Assembly (NCBI RefSeq): GCF_003946095.1
Contig: NZ_RHOD01000001.1
Span: forward strand, 62,001-126,000
DNA length: 64,000 nucleotides
From: Levilactobacillus lindianensis
GTDB lineage: Bacteria; Bacillota; Bacilli; Lactobacillales; Lactobacillaceae
Direction of reading: 5' to 3'
The translations under genes were made by a program, and so were the position numbers. This document shows positions 37,457 to 45,717 of the stretch, piece by piece. The notes under the pieces are model-generated. The model saw nothing but the letters and a program-made list of their open reading frames with translations, had not been told where the DNA came from and did not search any database. Within the stretch, counting starts at the first letter, position 1, and each line of letters begins with the position of its first letter.

Positions 37457-38785
37457 ATGAACAAACCTTGGCAAACGAAATGGCCCGAACGTCTGAGTTA
37501 CGGCCTGAGTGACGCCGCGGATAACCTGGTCTTTCAGATGATGACCACCTATCTGCTCTTCTTTTATACCGACGTCTATGGTCTGACCGCCAGTGCGGCC
37601 GCGATTCTCTTCGTGGTTGCTCGGCTAGCCGATGTCGTCGAGAGTCTCATCATTGGCCTGATGATTGACCGAACACATTCGAAGTGGGGCAAGAGCCGGC
37701 CATTCTTTCTGTGGTACGCCCTCCCCTACGTTATCTTCGCCATTCTGACCTTCGTGACTCCACCATTTGGTGGCACTGGCAAACTCGTCTGGGCCTATGT
37801 CACTTATCTAGGACTGGGCTTTCTCTACACGGCGGTCAATCTGCCCATCACGTCGATTCTGCCCACGATGACGGAAAACGACCAGGAACAAACGGTACTG
37901 GGCGTCATTCGCCAGTTCTGCGGAAGTTCCGTGCAGATCATTGTGGCCGTCTTCACCCTGCCATTAGTGGCGCTATTCGGCCATGGTAACCAACGACGCG
38001 GCTTTCTCTTAACCATCGTGTTGTTCGGTGCCATCTCGCTAGTGCTCATCTGGAATACCTTCATTCACGTGCGCGAACGTTTCACCAACCCCGAGCACGC
38101 TCATCAATCTTGGCGCGCCGTGAGTGGGATGTTGAAGAAAAACAAGCCGTGGCTCGTGATTTCCGTGGTCATCCTACTCTACTGGTTAACCACCGCAATT
38201 AAAAACCAGACAACCATCTATTATTTCAAATACATTCAAAATAACGAACAACTGGTTCCATACGCCAACGCCTTTACCTTTGCGGCGCTGATCGGGGTCC
38301 TGCTAATCGTCCGCTTCTCTAATCGTTGGGGTAAAAAGCGCACGATGCTAACAGGCATCTTCATTGCCGCCGTTGGTCAACTAATCCTCAGTCTAGGCGC
38401 CGTCGGTAATTTATTACCAGTCATCTTTACCGGTACCCTTATCAACTCTGTGGGAAATGGGCTCATCATTGGCCTCGTTTCCATCATGATTGCCGATACT
38501 ATTCGTTATGGGATGGCAATGGGTATTCAAGCGGAAGGTATCCTGGCTTCGACCGATGACTTCGGGGTTAACGTCGGTTTGGGGCTGGGTGGCTTGATCA
38601 CCGCCGGCCTCTTCCATCTGTCCGGCTACGCGGCTAACCACGCCCAAAATGGCGCCACGCAACACATGATCCTTTTGAATTACGCTTGGTTACCGTTAGT
38701 TCTCTACCTTGTCATGTTCGCGGTCCTGTTGCTCTACAACGAACGCGAACTCCAGGCTAAGATTCAACCGGACATTCAGGATTAA
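37457..38785 (+). CDS. GPH family sugar:cation symporter
   Basis: 442 residues from the ATG at 37457 (CTGGAGGC before it; the frame extends further upstream but through the repeat). Twelve helices with the glycoside-pentoside-hexuronide signature: KLSYGLSDAADN-like N-terminus, MIDRTHSKWGKSRPFFLW after helix 2-3 (about 75-92). Members such as MelB, XylP and UidB import glycosides with Na+ or H+. No C-terminal IIA domain is fused. No sugar-metabolic gene is adjacent, so the substrate is unknown. Confidence 0.9.
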   Translation: MNKPWQTKWPERLSYGLSDAADNLVFQMMTTYLLFFYTDVYGLTASAAAILFVVARLADVVESLIIGLMIDRTHSKWGKSRPFFLWYALPYVIFAILTFVTPPFGGTGKLVWAYVTYLGLGFLYTAVNLPITSILPTMTENDQEQTVLGVIRQFCGSSVQIIVAVFTLPLVALFGHGNQRRGFLLTIVLFGAISLVLIWNTFIHVRERFTNPEHAHQSWRAVSGMLKKNKPWLVISVVILLYWLTTAIKNQTTIYYFKYIQNNEQLVPYANAFTFAALIGVLLIVRFSNRWGKKRTMLTGIFIAAVGQLILSLGAVGNLLPVIFTGTLINSVGNGLIIGLVSIMIADTIRYGMAMGIQAEGILASTDDFGVNVGLGLGGLITAGLFHLSGYAANHAQNGATQHMILLNYAWLPLVLYLVMFAVLLLYNERELQAKIQPDIQD

Positions 38786-38982
38786 CCCCTTATTAGTACT
38801 AACGAAATTCGAGGCAACTTTTTCGCACATTTTGGCAAAATAAATTATTAAATATCAGATTACTTTCAAAATTCGGCAACATGTCGGTTCATTCGCCTAA
38901 CGATCGGCTGAGACGGCACTTCCTGGCAACCCTACTGAAGATCAATAAGATCGGCCATAGTTATTCCCAAGAACCCGAAAAG
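38786..38982. other. Intergenic spacer after the GPH gene
   Basis: About 200 bp without gene separate the stop from a very strong terminator. A small RNA ending there is possible but I see no promoter that makes it convincing. Confidence 0.35.
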
Positions 38983-39036
38983 CAAAATTGGCAAGCACGA
39001 CCTGAATAATCAGGTGGTGCTTGCCAATTTTTTGTC
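38983..39036. terminator. Strong hairpin terminator
   Basis: AAAATTGGCAAGCACGACCTG pairs almost perfectly with CAGGTGGTGCTTGCCAATTTT (one mismatch), followed by TTG on the plus strand; A run on the other side allows both directions. Confidence 0.85.
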
Positions 39037-39134
39037 ATCACATCATTAGGAATTAGAACGGATCCACCTTGTCGCGAAGGCCAGCAAACTTAGCCGCAGA
39101 CGGCCCATCTTAACAAATAGCCATCATCTGTTCA

Positions 39135-39176
39135 CAAAGAAGGGCTATGCCAATCGGCGCAGCCCACTTCTTTACG
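39135..39176 (-). terminator. Probable terminator of the MarR gene
   Basis: Minus strand AAAGAAGTGGGCT pairs with AGCCCTTCTTT (bulge), ending in TTTG. Confidence 0.5.
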
Positions 39177-39187
39177 ATTTATCCTAA

Positions 39188-39733
39188 TTAATCTTGAGTC
39201 GTCGTGTGGTTCCGCGTACGGCCACGGTTGGAGTTCCGCCGTTTATCATGTAAACTGTCGAACCCAACGAAGCCAGCCGCAACGGCCCGCTCATTGGCGC
39301 GGTGAAGGACCTTGATAAAGTGTTCTGCTTCGTCCTTACCAAAGAAGCCTAACCAACGGTGGAACCGTTCGTCCGTCGCCTGTGCCAGGTTCCGTTGAAC
39401 CCGACTACCCGCGGCTGTCAAAGTAATGTACTTGACCCGCCGGTCATTAGGATCGACCTTCTGCATCACGTAGTTTTCCTTCAACAACACGTTAACTTGA
39501 CGAGCAATGGCACTCTTTGAAACGCCTTCTAACTTGGCCAATTCCACCAACGTCTGCCCGTTCTTACTCCGCGCAACGTTTTCCATTACCATGAAGGCTT
39601 CAAAAGTTAAATTATACTTTTGGGTGGGAATCGAAACAAAGTCACCGATGTACTTGAAGATGTGCATGTACAGGTCGTCAAATTGTTTCTTTAATTCTGC
39701 TTCCGTAACGTTTTCGTTTGTCGTCTCTGTCAT
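39188..39733 (-). CDS. MarR family transcriptional regulator
   Basis: 181 residues. The winged helix (about 50-115) shows LVELAKLEGVSKSAIARQVNVLLKENYVMQ and the wing DPNDRRVKYITLT with the conserved DxRR. Helices at both ends would form the dimer. The C-terminal tail (RRNSNRGRTRNHTTTQD) is basic, polar and longer than usual. No transporter or enzyme gene is paired with it in the immediate neighbourhood, so its target is unknown. RBS GGAG lies before the ATG. Confidence 0.9.
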   Translation of the reverse strand: MTETTNENVTEAELKKQFDDLYMHIFKYIGDFVSIPTQKYNLTFEAFMVMENVARSKNGQTLVELAKLEGVSKSAIARQVNVLLKENYVMQKVDPNDRRVKYITLTAAGSRVQRNLAQATDERFHRWLGFFGKDEAEHFIKVLHRANERAVAAGFVGFDSLHDKRRNSNRGRTRNHTTTQD

Positions 39734-39921
39734 TATAAATCCATTACTCCTTCTACTTCAGCGCGGGGCGCTGCCATTTACCGTCCTAAATTGGATACAG
39801 CCTACGGGACTTAATTTTAGCCGATAAAACGCCCGCCGTCACCGGTCAAAAGATCTAAAGTGGATAACCATACTTATATTTTATAGATAAAGTAACTAAT
39901 CCAGTAATATTATAGTTATGA

Positions 39922-39950
39922 TTGGCAAAATAGAACACCTGTTCTATAAT
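39922..39950 (+). promoter_or_regulatory. Promoter overlapped by a LexA (SOS)-type box
   Basis: TTGGCA (39922-39927), 17-bp spacer and TATAAT (39945-39950). The palindrome ATAGAACACCTGTTCTAT (39930-39947) fills the spacer and touches the -10. Its core GAAC-N4-GTTC matches Gram-positive LexA/DinR boxes. Confidence 0.7.
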
Positions 39951-39983
39951 GGGATTAATCTCCTGACCAAGGATGTGACATGA

Positions 39984-40229
39984 ATGCTAGACTATACACC
40001 ACAAAAAATCCGGCTCCTACTCCAAACCGCTTATCAAAAAAACCAGCTCACCACGATCACTTACCGTGGCGTTACCAAAACGGGAACCGTTGACTTCGTG
40101 ACTGCCAGCACCGTTTATCTCGGTTTGGCTGCCGGCCATTCTCGTGAAATTCCCCTGACCCAGATCAGCCAAGTCAAACTACACCAATTACAGTCTTGGT
40201 GGTATCTTTATGATTCTTCCGCACAGTAA
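39984..40229 (+). CDS. YolD-like small protein, probable SOS gene
   Basis: 81 residues, basic, beta-rich. The pattern ITYRGVTKTGTVDFVTASTVYLGL...IPLTQISQVKL resembles the YolD-like fold. YolD family genes are usually paired with a Y-family polymerase (UvrX/DinB-like) and are induced by DNA damage in Bacillus and relatives. Here no polymerase gene follows, but the LexA-type box over the promoter supports the same regulation. AAGGATG lies about 10 bases before the ATG. Its molecular role is not known. Confidence 0.7.
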   Translation: MLDYTPQKIRLLLQTAYQKNQLTTITYRGVTKTGTVDFVTASTVYLGLAAGHSREIPLTQISQVKLHQLQSWWYLYDSSAQ

Positions 40230-40589
40230 CTCCCTCTAGTATCGCCTCTTCTGCCCAAAAAATAAAGCCCTTTTTTGTAAATTGTTTGTTTTTTCTTTAC
40301 AATTCGAAGAAAACGCTGTCTTCTGCTTACTGCCTCACTTTCCTTCGGGTCATTTCTGCCGCAAATGTCCAACCAGTTGGTTCTTAAAATAGACCAATTT
40401 AGGTCGTGGAACGCTCCAGTTGGCCTTCAATCCGTAATAACTTTCAGACAAAACTGCTAACGACCATAAAGTTGCATAGTTTGATTCATTCCAGGGGGAC
40501 ACTTGAACATTTAAGATTGATCACAACACACAGTAAATTCATTTCAAACATTAGCTTGCTAATCCCCTATCTTAAGTTTTTACCATGGT
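40230..40589. other. AT-rich spacer before the AlbA_2 gene
   Basis: AT-rich and without a convincing gene; short open frames here lack ribosome binding sites. The composition matches the following gene, suggesting acquired DNA. Confidence 0.45.
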
Positions 40590-40695
40590 ATTTATCTACG
40601 ATTTATCTACGATAATTTCAGTTGTATCTACCCAAAATGTTGATATAATAGGCGTTGTAGCATATTATACTTTGGAAATTTATCTACGATTTATC
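40590..40695 (+). promoter_or_regulatory. Promoter flanked by an 18-bp direct repeat
   Basis: ATTTATCTACGATTTATC occurs at 40590-40607 and 40678-40695, 88 bp apart. Partial copies TATCTACGA (40604) and TATCTACCC (40625) lie between. The promoter TTGATA (40640-40645), 17-bp spacer, TATTAT (40663-40668) lies between the two, with transcription expected near 40675, at the second repeat. Confidence 0.65.
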
Positions 40696-40715
40696 ATTGA
40701 AGAAGAATACTATAG

Positions 40716-42206
40716 ATGGCGAAACTTCCCGTTGAAAGCAATCAACTTGAATACAAAGAAACGGCGAAACATGGTCTGCCAAAAAGCATTTGGGAATCCG
40801 TCAGTGCCTTTGCCAATACAGAAGGCGGCAAAATAATTCTAGGTGTTTCCGAGGTTAAGAAAAATCAAAAATTCATTGTAGTTGGTGTATCAAATCCTAA
40901 TAAACTTAAAATTGAATTTTTAAATTTACAAAGTGATAAAACTACAATTTCTCAGCCTGTGGTTGAAGCCGACAACATTAAAATTAAGTCAATAGAGGGA
41001 AAAGACATTGTCACCATTACAGTTCCAAAAGTCTCATACAAGAACCGTCCCGTCTACCTCAAAGGTAACATCAAAAAGTCTTTTTATCGTGATCATGAAT
41101 CTGATCGCCAAGTTCCTGATAACCTACTCCGATACTTCCTGCGCGAATCAGATTCAACTGTTGACTCTGAAATAATTGCCAATTTTGATCTGAATGACCT
41201 GGACTTGGTCTCTTTACAAAACTATAAAGTCTTTCTTGCGCAACACAGCCAGAATAATGAATACTTGTCAAAAGACTTTCCAGAGTTTCTCCAAATGCTT
41301 GGCCTAATGCAGCGAGACCGAACCACTGAAAAAACAAAATGGCAATTAACTAAAGCCGCTCTACTATTGTTTGGAAAATACAATTCCATCACCGAAGTCT
41401 TTCCAAAATTCTTTTTAGATCTTGTTATCAAGAAGAATTCTTCTGATACCGACTATCTAGATCGTATTTATACTTCAAATGAAGCCCATCACCCACAGAA
41501 TATCTACAGTTTTTTTGAACTGGCTTTTCAAAAAATTCAAAGTCAGTTAAATAACAAGTTCGAATTAGATGGCATTAATCGGAAAGATAGTGGTGAGGCA
41601 TTATTGGCGGCTGTTCGCGAAGGCTTAGTCAATACTTTAATTCACGCCGACTATTCAGCCGATTCCCAAATTAAGATTTTTCTGTTTAAAGATTACGTAG
41701 AATTTAACAATCCAGGGGAAATGCGGGTTTCAAAAGAACGCTATGTATTAGGCGGCGATTCCCAGGCACGAAACCCCAAAATATTCACTATCTTTACCCG
41801 AGCTAAACTAGGTGAGCGCACCGGCAGTGGTGGTCATCGTATTTACCAAACTGCAGACAGATTGAAGCTACGGATCCCCGAAATCACCTCAACCATGGCT
41901 GATACACGTTTAATAATCTGGCTGATTCCGCTTTCAGAAACCGTACTTGAAAATATACCAGCTGAATGGCAATCTACTTACGAACGCATGACAAAATTAC
42001 TTATTGCCTCATACTCGGAGCTTCAGGATCTATATAGAAACTCCTATGAGGGCCATAAAATTATAAATGGCATGGTTGACGCAAGCTTACTCGAAAAAAC
42101 CGGTAGGAATAAGGGAACAAAGTATATCTTATCGCATAATGAGCCTGCAATTAGAATGTCGATGAACAAGCTTATTCAACAAGTCCAAACTAACTTTCTT
42201 AAATAG
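40716..42206 (+). CDS. AlbA_2/Schlafen-like ATP-binding regulator
   Basis: 496 residues. The N-terminal AlbA_2 (Schlafen-like) domain, about 8-145, contains LEYKETAKHGLPKSIWESVSAFANTEGGKIILGV and the end YRDHESDRQVPD. The C-terminal part has AAVREGLVNTLIHADYS near 300 and FNNPGEMRVSKE, GERTGSGGHRIYQTAD, as in the RecG-like helicase-related/HATPase_c_4 family. Such proteins are annotated as transcriptional regulators or as nucleic-acid enzymes; some relatives are antiviral. The gene is AT-rich compared with neighbours, which suggests horizontal transfer. Upstream direct repeats suggest autoregulation. Confidence 0.82.
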   Translation: MAKLPVESNQLEYKETAKHGLPKSIWESVSAFANTEGGKIILGVSEVKKNQKFIVVGVSNPNKLKIEFLNLQSDKTTISQPVVEADNIKIKSIEGKDIVTITVPKVSYKNRPVYLKGNIKKSFYRDHESDRQVPDNLLRYFLRESDSTVDSEIIANFDLNDLDLVSLQNYKVFLAQHSQNNEYLSKDFPEFLQMLGLMQRDRTTEKTKWQLTKAALLLFGKYNSITEVFPKFFLDLVIKKNSSDTDYLDRIYTSNEAHHPQNIYSFFELAFQKIQSQLNNKFELDGINRKDSGEALLAAVREGLVNTLIHADYSADSQIKIFLFKDYVEFNNPGEMRVSKERYVLGGDSQARNPKIFTIFTRAKLGERTGSGGHRIYQTADRLKLRIPEITSTMADTRLIIWLIPLSETVLENIPAEWQSTYERMTKLLIASYSELQDLYRNSYEGHKIINGMVDASLLEKTGRNKGTKYILSHNEPAIRMSMNKLIQQVQTNFLK

Positions 42207-42210
42207 ATCA

Positions 42211-42255
42211 AAGAACAGTTCCGTAAAATCATTTCGACTTTACGGAACTGTTCTT
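42211..42255. terminator. Bidirectional terminator between convergent genes
   Basis: AAGAACAGTTCCGTAAA and TTTACGGAACTGTTCTT form a perfect 17-bp stem. Confidence 0.85.
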
Positions 42256-42263
42256 GTTTAAAT

Positions 42264-43679
42264 CTAATTAATTTCGACTGTCCCGTTTTGACTATCTACG
42301 CTGACCGTCTTCGCTGGATCCTCCCCAACGGTGCCGATCTTGTGATGCCGGTCGTCCAACGTGAACCGCGCAGCCAGCGGTGGCCGAACCGTCCCCTCTT
42401 CGTTGCGCAGGTCAAAGTTGTAATCCTGGCCCGCAGGAATCTCCAGACTCACGCTACCGTTGCTTTGAACCTTAATATTGCCGGTAACCTCAGCACTGAC
42501 CCGGCCATTCTTGGCGCGAATATCGCCATCACCGACAAGCCGCTTGACGCGGACACTCCCATTACGAGCGACCCCGGTCAACTGCCCCGTGATCCCATCC
42601 ACCTTGATGGCACCATTACGAGAGTTCACATAGAGCTCACCGGCGTGGTCGTTGACCCGAATAGCCCCGTTGATTGAATCAATCGTTCCCTTACCCTTGG
42701 CTTGACGAACAGCGACGGCCCCATTGTCGGCTTGAACCCGGTAGGTCGTACTCGTTAAATCATCAATCTTGATGGCCCCATTGGTTGCGGTGAGATCCAA
42801 GCGATCAACACCGGCGTGAAAGACCCGGACACGGCCGTTCGTGGCGTGGGCGACCAGAAAAATGGAACTACGGAAATCACTCAGTTCCAGACTGCCATTG
42901 CCGGCTTCCACCGTGACGTGGCCCGTCAAAACAGCGGGCAATAGAATTTCTACGCGGATGTGTACGGGCCAGAGACGAGCCCGTTCTCCTTGGCGAATGG
43001 TGAGGGTGTCGCCGACACGAGTCGCCCGTAAGTGGAAACGGTCATTGTCGCGGCTCATGTACTCGTTAACCACGATATTCTCACCACTGGCCGCGCCGAG
43101 TTTAACGGCGGCATCCCGATAGTCGATCGCCACGTTGGCCAGATCGGTTACCGCAAAGGTCTGGGTGTTGACCAATTTTAGGGAGGTCACAATCGTTCGT
43201 TCTGGCTCCTGACCATTGACCGTCACGTGGTCGCCGTTAACGTCAATCAGACCATTGGCCACGGAAACATGGTCGCCATCCACCTGAACCAGACTGCCGA
43301 GATCGACCTTGTCCTTCTCGTTATCCACGAGCACGTGGTCGCCCCAGGTAACTTGGTCGTCGGTGATGTGAAGCTTGCCAACGTGAACACTGGACTGGGA
43401 GCTGTGCTTGGTCTGCGTCGTACTCTGCCGATTGTGGCCTTCGGTTTGACCGTCGCTGTCCTCGGCAACTTCTTTGAGGAGACTGTCGAGATCCCCAATT
43501 TGTTTGACCGCTTCTTCAATCGCCTTATCCGGCTCCATGCCGTCGTTGACCCGTTCGGAGACGGCTTCGGTCAAGTCGCCCACTAGTTCTTCCTTCAGTT
43601 CTGTTAACGCCCGCGATGGCTGGTAGTTGCTAAATAACTGGTCCAAACGTGTCCGAATTTCCATTGTAATATCGTCCAT
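42264..43679 (-). CDS. DUF4097 beta-strand repeat protein with N-terminal HAAS-like domain
   Basis: 471 residues, no membrane helix. Residues about 1-75 form an acidic helical domain (RALTELKEELVGDLTEAVSERVNDG...AIEEAVKQIGDLDSLL) like HAAS/DUF1700. The rest is a beta-helix of short repeats (for example GAIKIDDL, GAVAVRQA, GAIRVNDH, GAIKVDGI, GSVRVKRL), typical of DUF4097. It follows a PadR gene with 2 bp spacing, a common pairing linked to envelope stress. The precise function is unknown. Confidence 0.88.
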   Translation of the reverse strand: MDDITMEIRTRLDQLFSNYQPSRALTELKEELVGDLTEAVSERVNDGMEPDKAIEEAVKQIGDLDSLLKEVAEDSDGQTEGHNRQSTTQTKHSSQSSVHVGKLHITDDQVTWGDHVLVDNEKDKVDLGSLVQVDGDHVSVANGLIDVNGDHVTVNGQEPERTIVTSLKLVNTQTFAVTDLANVAIDYRDAAVKLGAASGENIVVNEYMSRDNDRFHLRATRVGDTLTIRQGERARLWPVHIRVEILLPAVLTGHVTVEAGNGSLELSDFRSSIFLVAHATNGRVRVFHAGVDRLDLTATNGAIKIDDLTSTTYRVQADNGAVAVRQAKGKGTIDSINGAIRVNDHAGELYVNSRNGAIKVDGITGQLTGVARNGSVRVKRLVGDGDIRAKNGRVSAEVTGNIKVQSNGSVSLEIPAGQDYNFDLRNEEGTVRPPLAARFTLDDRHHKIGTVGEDPAKTVSVDSQNGTVEIN

Positions 43680-43681
43680 AA

Positions 43682-44032
43682 TTAAGCCTCCTCGGTAAGC
43701 TTACCGGTAATTAAATCATCAATAATCGGTTTGGCAAACTGCCAAGCCGCCGTCTTCTCCGCCAGCATTTCAAGCCCCACCGACGTGACGTGATAGTACT
43801 TGCGCCGCGACCCCTGGGTCTCATCACCCCAATAATCAGTCAGCGCGCCATTCTTTTCGAGTCGACGAAAGACCGTGTACAGCGTGGCCTCATTGAGTTC
43901 ATAGTGCCCATGGCTTAAGGATTTCACCCGTTTGGCCACCTGGTACCCATAACTATCCCCCTGTTGGAGAATGTTCAAAATAATCGTATCCGTATGGCCC
44001 CGAATGAGATCTTTGGAAATATTCTCAGCCAT
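43682..44032 (-). CDS. PadR family transcriptional regulator
   Basis: 116 residues. The winged helix shows the family pattern ILNILQQGDSYGYQVAKRV...NEATLYTVFRRLEKNGALTDYW and GSRRKYYHVTSVGLE, followed by a dimerisation helix. It represses its own operon with the DUF4097 gene; a perfect 11-bp inverted repeat overlaps its promoter. The inducing signal is unknown but is often cell-envelope or drug stress in this family. Confidence 0.93.
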   Translation of the reverse strand: MAENISKDLIRGHTDTIILNILQQGDSYGYQVAKRVKSLSHGHYELNEATLYTVFRRLEKNGALTDYWGDETQGSRRKYYHVTSVGLEMLAEKTAAWQFAKPIIDDLITGKLTEEA

Positions 44033-44062
44033 GCCGCCACTTCCTTTCTTTTGCTTGGATAT

Positions 44063-44102
44063 AATGTATCACATACTACTGTGCGTGTCAAAGTAGTATG
44101 TG
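44063..44102 (-). promoter_or_regulatory. PadR operon promoter with overlapping operator
   Basis: On the minus strand TTGACA (44086-44091), 17-bp spacer, TACATT (44063-44068). The palindrome CACATACTACT-N11-AGTAGTATGTG (44070-44102) covers the -35 and spacer; ATAC/GTAT arms resemble PadR sites. Confidence 0.8.
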
Positions 44103-44218
44103 TCAAAAAATAAGAATTTGTTTGTCACGATTGCCTTAACTTTCATTTAAGGCGTGTTCCCCATGAAACCAGCATGGTACACTAAACACAGCAAATTTAT
44201 TCAGGGGAGACTTTTTCA

Positions 44219-44803
44219 ATGAAAACCTTTCGCAACATTCTAAGTTGGGTATTGCCCATCGTACTTGCCTTGGCGTTCGTTTTTGTGGTGCGCACCTACC
44301 TGTTAGAAGTCGTCAAGGTCTCGGGTGACTCGATGGAACCCAACCTAGTGAATGGTGAGGCCATGATTGTGACCAAGCCGACAGCGGTCAAACGACTCAG
44401 TGTCATCGTCTTCGACGCCTACGGGGAAGACCCCACGGCGGCCAAGAATACCAACTATGTCAAACGGGTCATCGGTATGCCTGGCGATCAAGTCGCCAGC
44501 AAGAATGGCTACATTTACATCAATAACCGCAAGCTTAAACAGAGCTTCATCAGCAAGTCCGAACGGGGCATCGGTACCGGAAACTGGACGCTAGCTGGTC
44601 TGGCTAAGCAACACAACTGGGCCTACCAGGGCAACACCGTTCCTCAGGGTCACTACTTCGTTCTTGGCGATCATCGGAGTGTCTCCGAGGACGGCCGAGC
44701 CTGGGGTTACGTCAACGCTAAGAAAATCATGGGCGTGGTTAAGGTGCCATTCTGGGAAGGCAGTTCGGAACACCGGGCTAACGTGAATAGTTTGGCCAGC
44801 TAG
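44219..44803 (+). CDS. lepB: Signal peptidase I
   Basis: 194 residues. One N-terminal helix (about 8-28) anchors it; the catalytic serine is S38 in SGDSM, and the lysine is K82 in YVKRVIGMPGD. The later boxes GHYFVLGDHR and SEDGRAWG complete the S26 signature. It cleaves signal peptides of Sec-exported proteins outside the membrane, and the window has many such substrates. It is monocistronic, with a structured element and a terminator after it. Confidence 0.95.
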   Translation: MKTFRNILSWVLPIVLALAFVFVVRTYLLEVVKVSGDSMEPNLVNGEAMIVTKPTAVKRLSVIVFDAYGEDPTAAKNTNYVKRVIGMPGDQVASKNGYIYINNRKLKQSFISKSERGIGTGNWTLAGLAKQHNWAYQGNTVPQGHYFVLGDHRSVSEDGRAWGYVNAKKIMGVVKVPFWEGSSEHRANVNSLAS

Positions 44804-44829
44804 GTGATAGGTAAGTAAAGCCGAAGAAG

Positions 44830-45024
44830 TCCGCCTGCGGCTGACAGGGGTTACGCCTGCTGTGGGGAACGCCTACAGCCTGAGGGTCGGGCTTCCGGCT
44901 CGCTTCAAAGCCCTGCCAAAAAACGCGGGTCTTCGAAGTCGTCCCATGCTGTAAGACCGGGAAGACCCTAGCGCCCGGCCTAACACCATCGACACGGCTG
45001 GCTCCACCCCTGTCCTCCTCCGGC
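44830..45024 (-). repeat. Structured intergenic element, copy 5 (minus orientation)
   Basis: Read on the minus strand: left arm GCCGGAGGAGGACAGGGGT, CCGTGTCG, hairpin I (GTTAGGCCGGG with CCCGGTCTTAC), hairpin II (GACTTCGAAGACCCGC with GCAGGGCTTTGAAGC), CCCCACAGCAGGC, right arm ACCCCTGTCAGCCGCAGGC. It lies in the 3' region of lepB, before its terminator. Confidence 0.82.
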
Positions 45025-45381
45025 TATTGTGGTACTTAATTGCCACAACTGTTCGGGGCCAGGACCGTTACTTGGCTATTAGCCAAATTGCATTCACGAA
45101 TCCCTTAATAATCTTCAATTATCAGATAACTAACAAGCCGTCAGCTCTTGCAATCTAGCAAGATGCTGGCGGCTTTTCATTTGTCACACTGATGACACTG
45201 GGGACCTTCACGATACATGACTTAGCTTAGCCTTGTCAGCAGAACTAGGCTTACTGACCCACCCGATAGCGTTTCAGGACATAACCTCCAGACCAGCCTG
45301 AAAGACCACAGACGTTGTCTCTACGGAAACTAATCATACTGATGCATTCTGCCATCTATCTTGTTTGAATGCCACCACCTA
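45025..45381. other. Spacer between two head-to-head structured elements
   Basis: Contains the lepB terminator and a C/A-rich stretch with TCTGCCATC (45348-45356) before copy 6. No gene seen. Confidence 0.45.
45131..45180 (+). terminator. Terminator of lepB
   Basis: AAGCCGTCAGC pairs with GCTGGCGGCTT around a loop that itself can pair (TCTTGC/GCAAGA), followed by TTCATTT. Confidence 0.7.
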
Positions 45382-45562
45382 GCCGGAGGAGGCCAGGGAT
45401 GGAGCCGGCCGTGGTGGTAGCGTTAGACCGAGTGACTTTCTCGGCCTTACGCTACGGGCGACTTTGAAGACTCGCGCTTTTAGCGAGGCTTCAAATCGAG
45501 CGAGAAGCCCAAGGGGCTGAAGCATCCCCACAGCAGGCGGAATCCCTGGCAGCCGCAGGCTG
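45382..45562 (+). repeat. Structured intergenic element, copy 6 (plus orientation)
   Basis: Left arm GCCGGAGGAGGCCAGGGAT, hairpin I GTAGCGTTAGACCGAG / CTCGGCCTTACGCTAC, hairpin II GACTTTGAAGACTCGC / GCGAGGCTTCAAATC, CCCCACAGCAGG, right arm ATCCCTGGCAGCCGCAGGC. It is almost identical to copy 10 but with compensatory changes in hairpin I. Confidence 0.88.
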
Positions 45563-45577
45563 CTGTCTTAGCAGATC

Positions 45578-45621
45578 AAAAAAATCCCAAGACCATAGAG
45601 AATCATGTCTTGGGATTCAAT
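45578..45621 (-). terminator. Terminator of ohyA
   Basis: Minus strand AATCCCAAGAC / GTCTTGGGATT perfect stem followed by TTTTTT. Confidence 0.85.
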
Positions 45622-45717
45622 TTCGAAGAGACTGTCCGAGCAAGCCTGCCTCTCAGGACAGGTCATCCCCGGAATGCCACGGCGACCCCTCACTGGAGGC
45701 CATTAACGTGACAAGGT

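Noticed and set aside
38786-39036. Small RNA between the GPH gene and the strong terminator
   Set aside because: No promoter with both boxes was found, so it may simply be the gene's 3' untranslated region.
40406-40836. Two small frames just before the AlbA_2 gene
   Set aside because: One overlaps the promoter repeats and the second overlaps the start of the AlbA_2 gene; neither has a ribosome binding site.
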